Assembly: GCA_007833815.1 (NCBI GenBank)
Contig: CP033464.1
Coordinates: 1,341,001 to 1,405,000 of the forward strand
DNA from: Brevibacillus laterosporus
GTDB taxonomy: Bacteria > Bacillota > Bacilli > Brevibacillales > Brevibacillaceae
DNA length: 64,000 nucleotides
Reading direction: 5' to 3'
Part shown: piece by piece, positions 46,636 through 55,567 of the stretch
How the letters are laid out: every line of letters begins with the position of its first letter
Position numbering within the stretch: the first letter of the stretch is position 1
Notes under the pieces: generated by a model
What the model saw: only the letters and a program-made list of their open reading frames with translations
Database searches by the model: none
What the model was told of the DNA's origin: nothing
Made by a program: the position numbers and the translations under genes

Positions 46636-47329
46636 ATTTATACCCCAATCCTCGAATGGTTTTAATATAAGTTGGTTGTTTTGGATCATCCTCGATTTTT
46701 TCACGCAATTTGCTTATATGCACCATGATGGTATTATCATCATTGGCATAAAAATCACCCCATACTGCTTCATATATCTTCTTTTTGGTAAATACTTGTC
46801 CTGCACTAACCATTAAGAGTTCTAGAATTTTGTATTCAATAGAAGTGAGAGAGATGGTTTCCTCTTTACGATAGACGAGACAGCTTGTCTTATCTAGAGT
46901 CATTTTCCCGATTTTAATGAGTTGGTCCTCAGGATTAACGGTTACTTCAAAAGTAGGAGTAAATTCATGGACACGGCGAAGGAGAGCCTGAATACGTGCG
47001 ATGACTTCTAGAGGATTAAACGGTTTTGTAATGTAGTCATCTGCTCCAAGTCCAAGACCTAAAATTACATCATGATCTTGGGTACGAGCTGACAAAAACA
47101 TGATGGGAATATTATAGAATTGCCTAATCTCCTTAATAAGCTGAAACCCATCTTTACCGGGCATCATAATATCAAGGATAGCCAAGTCAACTTTTTTTTG
47201 AGCCAAAATAGGTAAAACGCTATCGCCATTATGAACTTCTATCACATGAAAATCTTCCTTCTCCAGATAGAGTGTTAAAAGTTCAACGATCTCTCTCTCA
47301 TCATCAGCGATTAGTATGGTATATGACAC
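46613..47329 (-). CDS. OmpR/PhoB-family response regulator
   Basis: A 238-residue response regulator read from GTG 47329, which has GGAGGAG nearby; the frame extends upstream without a ribosome site. Receiver domain with acidic pair in ADDERE, phospho-Asp in DLAILDIMMPG and Lys in MFLSARTQ region (here SARTQDHD), then winged helix ending GLGYKFEKM. Partner kinase overlaps its 3' end. It lies divergently from the DUF1189 gene, a possible target. Confidence 0.9.
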   Translation of the reverse strand: MSYTILIADDEREIVELLTLYLEKEDFHVIEVHNGDSVLPILAQKKVDLAILDIMMPGKDGFQLIKEIRQFYNIPIMFLSARTQDHDVILGLGLGADDYITKPFNPLEVIARIQALLRRVHEFTPTFEVTVNPEDQLIKIGKMTLDKTSCLVYRKEETISLTSIEYKILELLMVSAGQVFTKKKIYEAVWGDFYANDDNTIMVHISKLREKIEDDPKQPTYIKTIRGLGYKFEKMVGA

Positions 47330-47650
47330 GTTTTCTCCTCCGTTCTTTTCTAAGCAAAACGATATCTTTAGAGTAACACGTACAAAAGACATAGATGTTA
47401 CATTTTAAACAAAAAATAAAACAAATGTATTCTCTTATTCTAATATTTACATGTAGTGGGAAGTTGATTACTTATCTTTGTTCAACGAGGGAAATGATAA
47501 TTTTAAGATAACTTTTAGATTGTGATAAGGTGAACAGAAGGTTTCTCCTCTATAATATAAGAAGGTAAATATTATCTCGATTTCGAGGGGATAAGCAGAT
47601 GGATGAACATGTTATATAACAATCTAACTGCTAAAAAGGAGGATATTATT
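47330..47650. other. Divergent intergenic region, response regulator / DUF1189
   Basis: About 320 nt. Contains GTAACA (47373-47378) and TGTTAC (47396-47401), an inverted repeat close to the response regulator start, and TATAAT (47551-47556) as probable -10 for the DUF1189 gene with no good -35. No gene seen. Confidence 0.5.
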
Positions 47651-48397
47651 TTGTTTGATTCATTAAAAATGAGCTTGTTGAAACCGAAAGACCTAGGTCA
47701 GCTCGTGCACAAGAAAGCTGGGGTCGTATTCGGATTTATCTTATTTCTCGCGTTACTTATTAGCGTGTTTGGTTTTTTCAGTTTCTATAATACAACGAAT
47801 ACGTTCTTAAAAGAGGCACAGGCAGTACTAAATAGCACACCTGATTTTACTTTTAAAGATGATGTTCTGAACATGCAGACTGATCAACCAATTTTTTCGC
47901 CTAACAACATGCTGGTCTTTGACCCTAACAATCAAGTAAAAGCAGAGGGTTATCCAAAAGGCCCATATGTAGTGATTTTTGGAAAAGTAAAGGCGACCTT
48001 TGTAGAACATGGAGTTTTTGTAAGAGAAGTTAATTATATTGATTCTGGCTTGGGAAATATGACTAAACAAGAATTTGTCGGACTTGTAGATTGGTTAGTG
48101 AGTAAAGAAAACATGATCTGGGCTATCATATTTGCTTGTATCTTTATTTACATGATCTTCAGCACCTTGTTTACTGCGTTTATCATTGGCATATTCGGCT
48201 ACATTGTCAGCAACATAACTAAAAAGGAACTATCATTTGGTCAAACCTTTAAAATGGCTGTCTTTAGCCTACCAGTTCCTTTCCTTATCAAAGGAATTAT
48301 GGTGTTATTGGCACTTTCTATTCCTATTGGTGCGATCACGTGGGGGCTAGCTGCTGTGTATATTGTCATGGCTGTTCGTAACGTAAAAACAAGCTGA
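47651..48397 (+). CDS. DUF1189 family membrane protein
   Basis: A 248-residue membrane protein with four hydrophobic segments. TTG 47651 is chosen because AAAAAGGAGG lies nine bases upstream; the earlier in-frame ATG 47609 region lacks one. The layout, a short N-terminal cytoplasmic segment SLLKPKDLGQL, a first helix, an extracytoplasmic part with LNSTPDFTFKDDVL and three helices toward the C-terminus, fits DUF1189. Function unknown. It may be controlled by the divergent two-component system. Confidence 0.65.
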   Translation: MFDSLKMSLLKPKDLGQLVHKKAGVVFGFILFLALLISVFGFFSFYNTTNTFLKEAQAVLNSTPDFTFKDDVLNMQTDQPIFSPNNMLVFDPNNQVKAEGYPKGPYVVIFGKVKATFVEHGVFVREVNYIDSGLGNMTKQEFVGLVDWLVSKENMIWAIIFACIFIYMIFSTLFTAFIIGIFGYIVSNITKKELSFGQTFKMAVFSLPVPFLIKGIMVLLALSIPIGAITWGLAAVYIVMAVRNVKTS

Positions 48398-48458
48398 TCT
48401 AGGCAGTCATACCCTGTATAATGGCTAGTAATAGATAGCCAAGGAGGAAAAAACAACC

Positions 48459-49145
48459 ATGTCACAGGTACAAGCTAGAATCCTTTCTGTAAATGTAGGA
48501 CAGCCTCAAGTTCTTTCTTATAAAGAGCAAGAGGTAGTAACAGGCATATGTAAACAACCGGTAACAGGCCCCCTCTATCTTTCTAAAACACAGTTGCAAG
48601 GTGATGCTCAAGCAGATTTGAAGTATCACGGTGGGGTAGATAAAGCGGTATGCGTCTATGCAGCTGAGCATTATCCTTATTGGGAGAAGACTCTTGGTAG
48701 ATCAATGCCCGTTTCTGCATTTGGAGAAAATTTAACCATAGAAGGATTGCTAGAAGATGAAGTGTGTATCGGGGATATTTATCAGATCGGCGATGCTGTG
48801 GTGCAGGTTACCCAACCAAGGCAGCCTTGTCATAAATTGGCGAAACGCTACGATGTGAACGACCTAGCAGTACAAGTGCAGGATACAGGTTATACGGGTT
48901 TTTATCTACGGGTTTTACAAGAAGGAGAAATTTCACAGGAAGACCCTATGACATTGATTGAAAAAGATCCTCATGGTGTGACGATTGCATTTGCCAATCA
49001 AATTATGCATCGCGATAAAAAGAACAAGCAAGCGATAAAGAGAATATTAATGGTAGAAGCATTATCTGCTAGTTGGCGCCTAAGCTTTACGAAGAGATTA
49101 GGAGACGAGGAGATAGACACAGCTCCACGCTTGCAAGGTTCATAA
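48459..49145 (+). CDS. MOSC domain-containing protein (YiiM-like)
   Basis: A 228-residue protein with a MOSC domain (about 20-165): DLKYHGGVDKAVCVYAAEHYPYW, FGENLTIEGLLEDEVCIGDIYQIGDAVVQVTQPRQPCHKLAKR with the conserved Cys in QPCHK, then a C-terminal helical 3-alpha-type segment. MOSC proteins are related to molybdenum cofactor sulfurases and to amidoxime- or hydroxylamine-reducing molybdoenzymes; YiiM of E. coli is comparable. Precise substrate unknown. AAGGAGG precedes ATG 48459. Note the mobA/mobB genes elsewhere in the window. Confidence 0.87.
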   Translation: MSQVQARILSVNVGQPQVLSYKEQEVVTGICKQPVTGPLYLSKTQLQGDAQADLKYHGGVDKAVCVYAAEHYPYWEKTLGRSMPVSAFGENLTIEGLLEDEVCIGDIYQIGDAVVQVTQPRQPCHKLAKRYDVNDLAVQVQDTGYTGFYLRVLQEGEISQEDPMTLIEKDPHGVTIAFANQIMHRDKKNKQAIKRILMVEALSASWRLSFTKRLGDEEIDTAPRLQGS

Positions 49146-49158
49146 ATAGAAGAGAATG

Positions 49159-49193
49159 AAAAAATCCAGGGCGTTTATACCCTGGATTTTTTG
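49159..49193 (+). terminator. Terminator after the MOSC gene
   Basis: AAAATCCAGGG - CGTTTATA - CCCTGGATTTT plus TTG; strong stem. Confidence 0.87.
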
Positions 49194-49301
49194 TTATACA
49201 TACATAAACATGCGTGAAAATTTTCTTCGATACAGACCATACAAAACTTTGCCGTGTGCCTATCATCAGCAAAGCTTATACTTATTGCGATTCTACGTTA
49301 C

Positions 49302-49394
49302 CTAGTTATTACACCAGCAAACAACAATTACCAATAGAATAAATAGAACCAAGACGATTTCAAAGTTGTTGCGGCATCCATCGAAAACACTCAT
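49302..49394 (-). CDS. YjcZ-like small hydrophobic protein
   Basis: A 30-residue protein from ATG at 49394 to TAG at 49302. GGGAGGG is eight bases upstream of the start. The sequence has a Cys-containing N-terminus (FDGCRNN) and one helix (FEIVLVLFILLVIVV) ending in CWCNN. It recalls the YjcZ family of tiny sporulation-associated proteins of Bacillales, with the FALIVVLFILLIIV-type core. Family assignment is by eye. Too short for routine gene finding. Confidence 0.6.
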   Translation of the reverse strand: MSVFDGCRNNFEIVLVLFILLVIVVCWCNN

Positions 49395-49482
49395 GGCTTA
49401 ATCCCTCCCAATAAGATGTACTTTATCCTATGTTTTCATAAATAAAGTGCTTGGGTAGGGGCCTCACTACTAAAAAAATGGA

Positions 49483-49704
49483 CTATTCTTGGTAATGATG
49501 CTGTTCATTGTTGTTCAACCAAATTATAAATAAGATGAAGTAAAATGGAACGCCAGATGTGTTATAGACAAAGAAGATATTCATGATATCTTGGGAAGTT
49601 GTGACCCCACTGGAATAAGCTACAAAGCCAACTGTAAGGACAGCCAGCGTATTTATGATGAGAGCCAATAGTAGAAATAGTCCGGCGATTTTCTTTCTAG
49701 TCAT
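49483..49704 (-). CDS. Small two-helix membrane protein, hypothetical
   Basis: A 73-residue protein with a basic start (MTRKK), a first helix (IAGLFLLLALIINTLAVLTVGFVAY) and a second (VPFYFILFIIWL) separated by a polar stretch, ending in a His-rich tail. GAAGGGGAG gives a good ribosome site. I do not recognise the family. It stands alone between intergenic stretches, so it is more likely real than a shadow of another gene. Confidence 0.6.
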   Translation of the reverse strand: MTRKKIAGLFLLLALIINTLAVLTVGFVAYSSGVTTSQDIMNIFFVYNTSGVPFYFILFIIWLNNNEQHHYQE

Positions 49705-49853
49705 TGTGATACTCCCCTTCTTTCTATTTAAAAGTAGTTAAAAGATTTCTTTCCCATCCAGTATAGCCCATTTATGTTAGGTAAACAACAAACAGAAACA
49801 CCTTTATGTGAATAGGATGAGGGAGTAGGCTATTTACATTTTAATTGAGGTGT

Positions 49854-49868
49854 TTATAATAATTATCA
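49854..49868 (+). promoter_or_regulatory. Fur/PerR-family box upstream of mntH
   Basis: TTATAATAATTATCA matches both the PerR consensus TTATAATNATTATAA and the Fur consensus TGATAATNATTATCA with one mismatch each. Which regulator binds cannot be decided by eye. Confidence 0.62.
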
Positions 49869-49988
49869 TAAAGTTTCCCTATTACAAAAAATGGGCGTCA
49901 AGGAAAAGGAGTAACCGAAGATACTCATTATAGTGAGGAAAGAAAGCACGTGAAAATAAAAGAAGAGAAGTGGGAAGAGTGATCTCAG

Positions 49989-51347
49989 ATGGCTGATCAA
50001 CAACAAGAATCAGTAGTATTGGAACAGGAAAAGGGATGGAGAAGAGGAATTACCCAGCCTTCCTTACAAGAAGTACACAGCTCGATGCGTGTACCCAAAA
50101 ATGCGTCTAAATTTCGTAAATTTTTAGCCTTTGCAGGGCCTGGATATCTGGTCGCTGTTGGATATATGGACCCTGGAAATTGGGCGACCGACTTGGCAGG
50201 AGGTTCTCAATTTGGTTATACACTTTTATCAGTGATTCTTCTTTCAAATTTGATGGCGATGTTTTTACAAGCCTTGGCAGGTAAATTGGGTATCGTAACG
50301 GGTCGTGATTTAGCTCAGGCTTGCCGTGATCATTATTCCAAACCAGTATCCATGGGCTTATGGGTCCTATGTGAGATAGCCATTGCCGCTTGCGATTTAG
50401 CAGAGGTGATTGGATCAGCTATTGCGTTAAATTTGTTGTTTGGAATCCCGCTAATTTATGGTGTGCTGATTACAGCAATAGATGTTTTGCTGGTGTTGTT
50501 TTTACAAAATAAAGGATTCAGATATATAGAAGCTATTGTTATTGCCTTAATAGGTACTATCGGAGTTTGTTTCGGAGTTGAAATACTATTGGCTCAGCCT
50601 CAAATAGGTGAGGTCATGCAAGGATTTATCCCACGTACAGAAGTGGTGACGAACCCTGCGATGCTATATATCGCCATTGGTATTATTGGTGCTACTGTCA
50701 TGCCACATAATCTTTATCTGCACTCCTCTATTGTTCAGACTCGTGATTTCGAACGGACACAGAGTGGGAAACGGGAAGCGATTAAATATGCTCGATTGGA
50801 CTCTACGATTGCTCTATTCTTTGCCTTGTTCATCAATGCATCTATCTTAATTTTGTCAGCTTCTACGTTTCATCAGGCTGGCATGAAGGATGTAGCGGAG
50901 ATTGGAGACGCGTATCATTTACTTACCCCTGTGCTTGGAACGACAGCAGCAAGTATCTTTTTTGGTGTAGCTTTACTAGCATCTGGTCAAAATTCTACTC
51001 TAACTGGAACATTAGCAGGTCAGATTGTTATGGAGGGTTTTATCAATTTCCGCATTACACCTTGGTTGCGCCGCTTGATCACACGCTTGATCGCTATAGT
51101 GCCGACGGTGATTGTTACTGCGTTATACGGAGAAAAAGGAACCACAGAATTACTCATTTTAAGCCAAGTGATTCTATCTATTCAGCTACCCTTTGCGATC
51201 ATACCTCTTGTGCAGTTTACCAGTAACAAAACCAAAATGGGTGAGTTCGTCAATAAGAAGTGGGTTACCGCCATTGCGTGGCTGGTGAGTGGTGTCATTA
51301 TTGCACTAAATGTTTTCTTGATCTATCAAACATTTACACAGTTGTAG
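49989..51347 (+). CDS. mntH: Nramp-family divalent metal transporter MntH
   Basis: A 452-residue proton-coupled Mn(II)/Fe(II) importer with eleven membrane helices. Hallmarks: [20 protein letters not shown] near residue 61 for metal binding in TM1, and [10 protein letters not shown] near 235 in TM6. AAAAAATGGG...GAAGAG-type ribosome sites precede ATG 49989. It sits behind a Fur/PerR-type box and so may be tied to peroxide or iron status. Confidence 0.92.
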   Translation: MADQQQESVVLEQEKGWRRGITQPSLQEVHSSMRVPKNASKFRKFLAFAGPGYLVAVGYMDPGNWATDLAGGSQFGYTLLSVILLSNLMAMFLQALAGKLGIVTGRDLAQACRDHYSKPVSMGLWVLCEIAIAACDLAEVIGSAIALNLLFGIPLIYGVLITAIDVLLVLFLQNKGFRYIEAIVIALIGTIGVCFGVEILLAQPQIGEVMQGFIPRTEVVTNPAMLYIAIGIIGATVMPHNLYLHSSIVQTRDFERTQSGKREAIKYARLDSTIALFFALFINASILILSASTFHQAGMKDVAEIGDAYHLLTPVLGTTAASIFFGVALLASGQNSTLTGTLAGQIVMEGFINFRITPWLRRLITRLIAIVPTVIVTALYGEKGTTELLILSQVILSIQLPFAIIPLVQFTSNKTKMGEFVNKKWVTAIAWLVSGVIIALNVFLIYQTFTQL

Positions 51348-51477
51348 TTTTTACACCCACAAAAAGGTATTGAACAGGTAAATCACGAAAATAATAAGGT
51401 ACAAAAGAGAACATATAATAGGCATAGTATGTGAGTTAGTGGGCCAGCCAATATGAGAAAAGTCGAGGTGAAGAAGC

Positions 51478-52044
51478 GTGGGAAAACTTGAGGAGATTTT
51501 AGATTACAATCAAAAGTTCGTAGAAAATCAGAAATATACGGAGTTCACAACAACCAAGTTTCCTGATAAGCGGTTGGTTGTCATTTCATGTATGGACACG
51601 AGACTGGTAGAACTTCTTCCTCACGCAATGAACGTCAAAAATGGGGATGTTAAGATCATTAAGACAGCAGGAGCTATCGTCTCTCATCCATTTGGGGCGG
51701 TTATGAGAAGTATCTTAGTGGCTATCTATGAATTACAAGCAGAAGAGGTCATGGTGGTAGGGCATTATGATTGTGGAATGAGTGCGATCAATCCTACACA
51801 CTTTTTGGAAAAGGTTCGAGAGAGAGGCGTTTCACCAGATTCCTTAGATCTACTAAAAAATGCAGGGATTAAATTAGAAAAATGGTTGCGGGGTTTTGAT
51901 AATGTGACCGATGCAGTGAAAGAGAGTGTAGATATGATTAGTAATCATCCTATACTGCCTCCTGGAATACCGATTCATGGTTTAATCATTGATCCAAGTA
52001 CAGGTAAACTAGATGTAGTTATAAATGGGTATGAAAAAAAATAA
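51478..52044 (+). CDS. Beta-class carbonic anhydrase
   Basis: A 188-residue zinc enzyme converting CO2 and bicarbonate. Zinc ligands are Cys38 in SCMDTR, His and Cys in VGHYDCGM (about 97-100). The Asp-Arg dyad Asp40/Arg42 is present. GTG 51478 has GAGGTGAAGAAG upstream. It resembles the short beta-type proteins of Bacillus (YtiB-like). No operon partner. Confidence 0.92.
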   Translation: MGKLEEILDYNQKFVENQKYTEFTTTKFPDKRLVVISCMDTRLVELLPHAMNVKNGDVKIIKTAGAIVSHPFGAVMRSILVAIYELQAEEVMVVGHYDCGMSAINPTHFLEKVRERGVSPDSLDLLKNAGIKLEKWLRGFDNVTDAVKESVDMISNHPILPPGIPIHGLIIDPSTGKLDVVINGYEKK

Positions 52045-52050
52045 AATGAA

Positions 52051-52095
52051 AGTAAGAGCAATCGCATGTATGTAGCGAACGCTCTTTTATTTTCG
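52051..52095 (+). terminator. Terminator after the carbonic anhydrase gene
   Basis: AAGAGC-AAT-CGC ... GCG-AAC-GCTCTT followed by TTATTTT. Confidence 0.65.
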
Positions 52096-52208
52096 TTAAT
52101 ACAGTTCATAATGTTTAATTTTGTTTTATTTGATAAAACCTAAAAATAAAATTAGTATAAACTTTATTCATGTCTATCGTTATAAACATAAAAGGGGGAT
52201 TTACAACT

Positions 52209-53852
52209 ATGAAGAAAAATATATTTGTGCTGATGAGTTCCGTACTTGTATTAGGTACTGCTCTTGCAGGCTGTGGTACAAGTAACGGTAACGGAGCCGC
52301 TCCAGCTAATAACGAATCTAAAAAGTCTGAAGATTCAAAAGCTGGTGGCAACCAATCCCTTCATTTAAACCTTGCATCTGAACCTCCGACGCTTGATCCG
52401 GGTCTTACAGAGGATGCTACTTCTGGGGCAATTGTTCGTTCTACTTTCGATGGTTTAACTCGTGTAGGTGAAGACGGCAAGCCCCATAATTCTGTTGCTG
52501 CTGACATTAAAATTTCTGATGATTTAAAAACATATACATTCACATTGCGTGATTCAAAATGGTCAAATGGTGAACCTGTTACTGCCAAAGACTATGAATA
52601 TGCTTGGAAGCGTGTTCTAACTCCAAAAACAGCAGCTAGCTATGCTTATCAGCTTTATTATATTAAAGGTGCTGAAGCCTACCATAAGAATAAAGGGAAA
52701 TTAGAAGACGTAGGTGTTAAAGCTCTTGATGATAAAACATTAGAAGTTACTTTAGAAAATCCTACTCCATTCTTCCTGGAGCTAACAGCTTTCTACACAT
52801 ACTACCCTGTTAATCAAAAATTAGATACTGCAAATCCAGATTGGGCGAAAGATGCAAAAACCCATTTAGGTAATGGCCCGTTCAAGCTAGATACTTGGGA
52901 ACATAAGAGTAAAATTGTGTTGACCAAGAATGAAAACTACTGGGATAAAGATTCTGTAAAAATGGAGAAAATCGAGTTCTCTATGATCGATGATGGCAAC
53001 ACGGAGCTTTCCATGTTTGATAATGGTGATCTGGATTGGGCAGGTAAACCAGTTGGAGATTTACCAACAGATGCTGTGCCTATTAAGAAAGCAGATGGTA
53101 GCCTTAAGGTGAAGCCTACTGCCTCTATCTATTGGTACAAGTTCAACACAGAAAAAGCACCGTTTACTAACGCAAAAATCCGTAAAGCTTTTGCCTATGC
53201 AATGGATCGTAAAGCGATTGTAGACAACATTACACAAGCTGGAGAGCGACCAGCAATGGGTATCTTGCCTCCAACTATGGCAATTAAACCAGAAGGCTAC
53301 TTTAAAGATAACGATGCAGATACAGCTAAAAAATTATTGGATGAGGGTATGAAAGAGCTTGGTATCAGCAAGCTACCTCCAATTACACTGTCCTTCAATA
53401 CATTGGAAGGTAACAAAAAAATTGCTGAAGCGATTCAGGATCAATGGAAAAAGAATCTGAACGTAGATGTTAGATTAGAAAACACTGAGTGGAAAGTATA
53501 CATTGATAGGTTGCACCAAGGTAGCTATCAAATCGGTCGTATGGCTTGGTCTGCTGACTTCAATGATCCAATCAACTTCTTAGAACAGTACCGTGATAAA
53601 AAAGGCGGTAATAACGATACAAACTGGGAAAATGCAAAATACAAAGAGTTGTTGATCAAGTCCGCATCTGAAACAGATCCAGCGAAACGTACGCAATTGT
53701 TTGCAGAAGCAGAGCAAATCATCATGGATGAAATGCCAGTAATTCCAATCTACTACCGTACACAAAACTGGATTCAAAACGAAAAAGTAAAAGGCGTATT
53801 TCTTGATGCACTTGGCTTCGTCGATTACAAATGGTCTTACATTGCTGAATAA
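52209..53852 (+). CDS. Oligopeptide ABC transporter substrate-binding lipoprotein (OppA-like)
   Basis: A 547-residue family 5 extracellular solute-binding lipoprotein: ATG 52209 behind AGGGGG, lipobox ending at Cys22 (LGTALAGC), then a mature chain with LASEPPTLDPGLTEDATSGAIVRSTFDGL, DSKWSNGEPVTAKDYEYAWKRVL, and C-terminal EAEQIIMDEMPVIPIYY. Binds peptides for an Opp-type importer. No permease or ATPase genes are adjacent, so it presumably serves a transporter encoded elsewhere. OppA/DppE-type distinction unresolved. Confidence 0.9.
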   Translation: MKKNIFVLMSSVLVLGTALAGCGTSNGNGAAPANNESKKSEDSKAGGNQSLHLNLASEPPTLDPGLTEDATSGAIVRSTFDGLTRVGEDGKPHNSVAADIKISDDLKTYTFTLRDSKWSNGEPVTAKDYEYAWKRVLTPKTAASYAYQLYYIKGAEAYHKNKGKLEDVGVKALDDKTLEVTLENPTPFFLELTAFYTYYPVNQKLDTANPDWAKDAKTHLGNGPFKLDTWEHKSKIVLTKNENYWDKDSVKMEKIEFSMIDDGNTELSMFDNGDLDWAGKPVGDLPTDAVPIKKADGSLKVKPTASIYWYKFNTEKAPFTNAKIRKAFAYAMDRKAIVDNITQAGERPAMGILPPTMAIKPEGYFKDNDADTAKKLLDEGMKELGISKLPPITLSFNTLEGNKKIAEAIQDQWKKNLNVDVRLENTEWKVYIDRLHQGSYQIGRMAWSADFNDPINFLEQYRDKKGGNNDTNWENAKYKELLIKSASETDPAKRTQLFAEAEQIIMDEMPVIPIYYRTQNWIQNEKVKGVFLDALGFVDYKWSYIAE

Positions 53853-53867
53853 GAAATAGTGGAATAG

Positions 53868-53907
53868 AAAGAAGCCTGTTGAGTATTATTCAACAGGCTT
53901 TTCTTCA
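53868..53907. terminator. Terminator after the OppA-like gene
   Basis: AAGAAGCCTGTTGA - GTATTA - TTCAACAGGCTTTTCTT. Confidence 0.87.
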
Positions 53908-53987
53908 TTGATCGTGTATAGTACGTAATCATGATTTAGAGATAAGTGAGATCTAGCAGATTATCATCCTGTTACACTTTTACAAGA

Positions 53988-54021
53988 AAAAAATCCCCTT
54001 TTTCGACAAAAGAGGATTTTC
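53988..54021 (-). terminator. Terminator of fnr
   Basis: Minus strand: AAAATCCTCTTTT - GTCG - AAAAAGGGGATTTTTTT. Confidence 0.75.
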
Positions 54022-54051
54022 AAAATCGCTATAGATAGTAATGCTACTATG

Positions 54052-54759
54052 TTACAAACGACAAATATCTGGTGGACAATCATCGCAACATATTTTTTCA
54101 CGTAAATAGTGAATGTCTTTGACCAAAATGTAGCCATTTGGCAGAGGTTCAATCACATCTAATTTTTTTAATTCACCTAATAAACGATTAACACTTTCGC
54201 GAGTAAGTCCAATAAATTGAGCCAAATCTTTATTGGTTAGCGATAGGTCAATTAGGATACCATTAGGATGTTGGCGACCATATGTGTTACACATGCGGAT
54301 TAAGGTCGAATAGAGAGCGCCCGTTTTTCCATTTAGCAACAGATCACGGAACTTAGATTGCATGCGACGGTTCTCTAGACTCATCCAGCGCAGAAATTCT
54401 ACGCAATAGTCCCCTTTTGCAGTGAGAAGTTCTTCTAGAGACGTACGTGAGATGACCCGTAGTTCTCCGGGTTGCAGGACAACAGCAGTAGCACTATAGC
54501 ATAAAGATGAATTAAACAAACCGAACAGACCAAATAACTCACCAGGATTGTATACTTGAAGGGTTAGTTCCTTTCCGTCTGTACTTGTCTTTGACAGACG
54601 AACTTTACCGCTTTCCACTAAATAAACGTAATCAGCAGGGTCCCCGTCAAAAAATAACGGTTTACCCGGAATGCTTTCAACAAGGGTAGAGATACGTTTC
54701 ATATCCTCCCAGAATGCTCGAGAAATCTGATCCACGAAGGTTTTCATTTCTATAGGCAT
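54052..54759 (-). CDS. fnr: Fnr-type oxygen-sensing transcriptional regulator
   Basis: A 235-residue Crp/Fnr regulator: cyclic-nucleotide-binding-like domain (about 15-145), Crp-type helix-turn-helix with LTNKDLAQFIGLTRESVNRLLGELKK near 173-200. The C-terminus carries CCDDCPPDIC with Cys225, Cys228 and Cys233, the spacing of the [4Fe-4S] ligands Cys227/230/235 of B. subtilis Fnr, and Asp139 is placed as its fourth ligand Asp141. Both offsets are two residues. Likely activates anaerobic respiration genes. Divergent from mobA/mobB, which supply the cofactor of nitrate reductase, a typical Fnr target. Confidence 0.92.
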   Translation of the reverse strand: MPIEMKTFVDQISRAFWEDMKRISTLVESIPGKPLFFDGDPADYVYLVESGKVRLSKTSTDGKELTLQVYNPGELFGLFGLFNSSLCYSATAVVLQPGELRVISRTSLEELLTAKGDYCVEFLRWMSLENRRMQSKFRDLLLNGKTGALYSTLIRMCNTYGRQHPNGILIDLSLTNKDLAQFIGLTRESVNRLLGELKKLDVIEPLPNGYILVKDIHYLREKICCDDCPPDICRL

Positions 54760-54790
54760 GAAGATTTTCCCTCACTTCATACTTTTCTCT

Positions 54791-54814
54791 CTTGTAAGTG
54801 ATACTTGTTACAAG
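54791..54814 (+). promoter_or_regulatory. Inverted repeat between fnr and mobA
   Basis: CTTGTAA - N10 - TTACAAG, perfect 7-bp arms, in the divergent promoter region. It may be an operator for fnr or mobA. It does not match the usual TGTGA-N6-TCACA Fnr site. Confidence 0.5.
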
Positions 54815-54928
54815 GTACGGTCTTAGTATATCAATTACTTATACATATGAATATAGCATCATAACTATTTTGCCATTTATCCATAAATGTATGAAAGAAG
54901 TATGAAAAAATAAGCGAGGTGACGAAAA

Positions 54929-55567
54929 ATGGTGAATTCATTATGTATTGTGATTTTAGCTGGAGGGCAAAGCAGTCGCATGGGTAAGCCAAAAGAACTA
55001 CTGAAATGGCAAGGTAAACCACTACTTATGCATATGCTAGATCAAATAATTCCACTGCATTACCCTTGTGTGATTGTCTCGAATGAACCTGAAAGATTGC
55101 CTCAAATAAATGAGCTTGGCACAAAGGTGTTTATCACACGAGATATTGTAGCTTCACATGGCCCGATTAGCGGTATTTATTCTGGCATGTCTATTCGACA
55201 GGAAGAGTGGTATTTGGTTGTATCCTGTGATTTACCATTTTTACGTACAGTGCATTTGCAACACTTACTAGAGAATTTAAACGATCGTTTAGATGAAAAT
55301 AGAAGAATGAATGCTGTAGTACCTAAAACGGGAGGCCGATTGCAACCGTTATTAGCACTTTATCATAAACAAACAAAAGAAATTTGGAAGGATGCACTAG
55401 ATCGTGGAGATTACCGGGTAATGAAGGTACTGGAAAGGATGACTGTAAAAGAAGTAACGGATGAATCGTGGGATGACATGACCGCTTTTAATATGAATAC
55501 ACCTGCCGATTACGAAGAGGCAATAAAAGAATGGAACAGCAAAAATTTGTTAGGAGGAGAAAAATGA
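54929..55567 (+). CDS. mobA: Molybdenum cofactor guanylyltransferase MobA
   Basis: A 212-residue enzyme that links GMP to molybdopterin to give the guanine dinucleotide cofactor. The nucleotide-binding signature VILAGGQSSRMGKPKELLKW lies at about 8-27, and the VVSCDLPFL metal-binding region at about 92-100. ATG 54929 follows AAGCGAGGTGACG. Its TGA overlaps the mobB start, indicating coupling. Confidence 0.92.
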   Translation: MVNSLCIVILAGGQSSRMGKPKELLKWQGKPLLMHMLDQIIPLHYPCVIVSNEPERLPQINELGTKVFITRDIVASHGPISGIYSGMSIRQEEWYLVVSCDLPFLRTVHLQHLLENLNDRLDENRRMNAVVPKTGGRLQPLLALYHKQTKEIWKDALDRGDYRVMKVLERMTVKEVTDESWDDMTAFNMNTPADYEEAIKEWNSKNLLGGEK

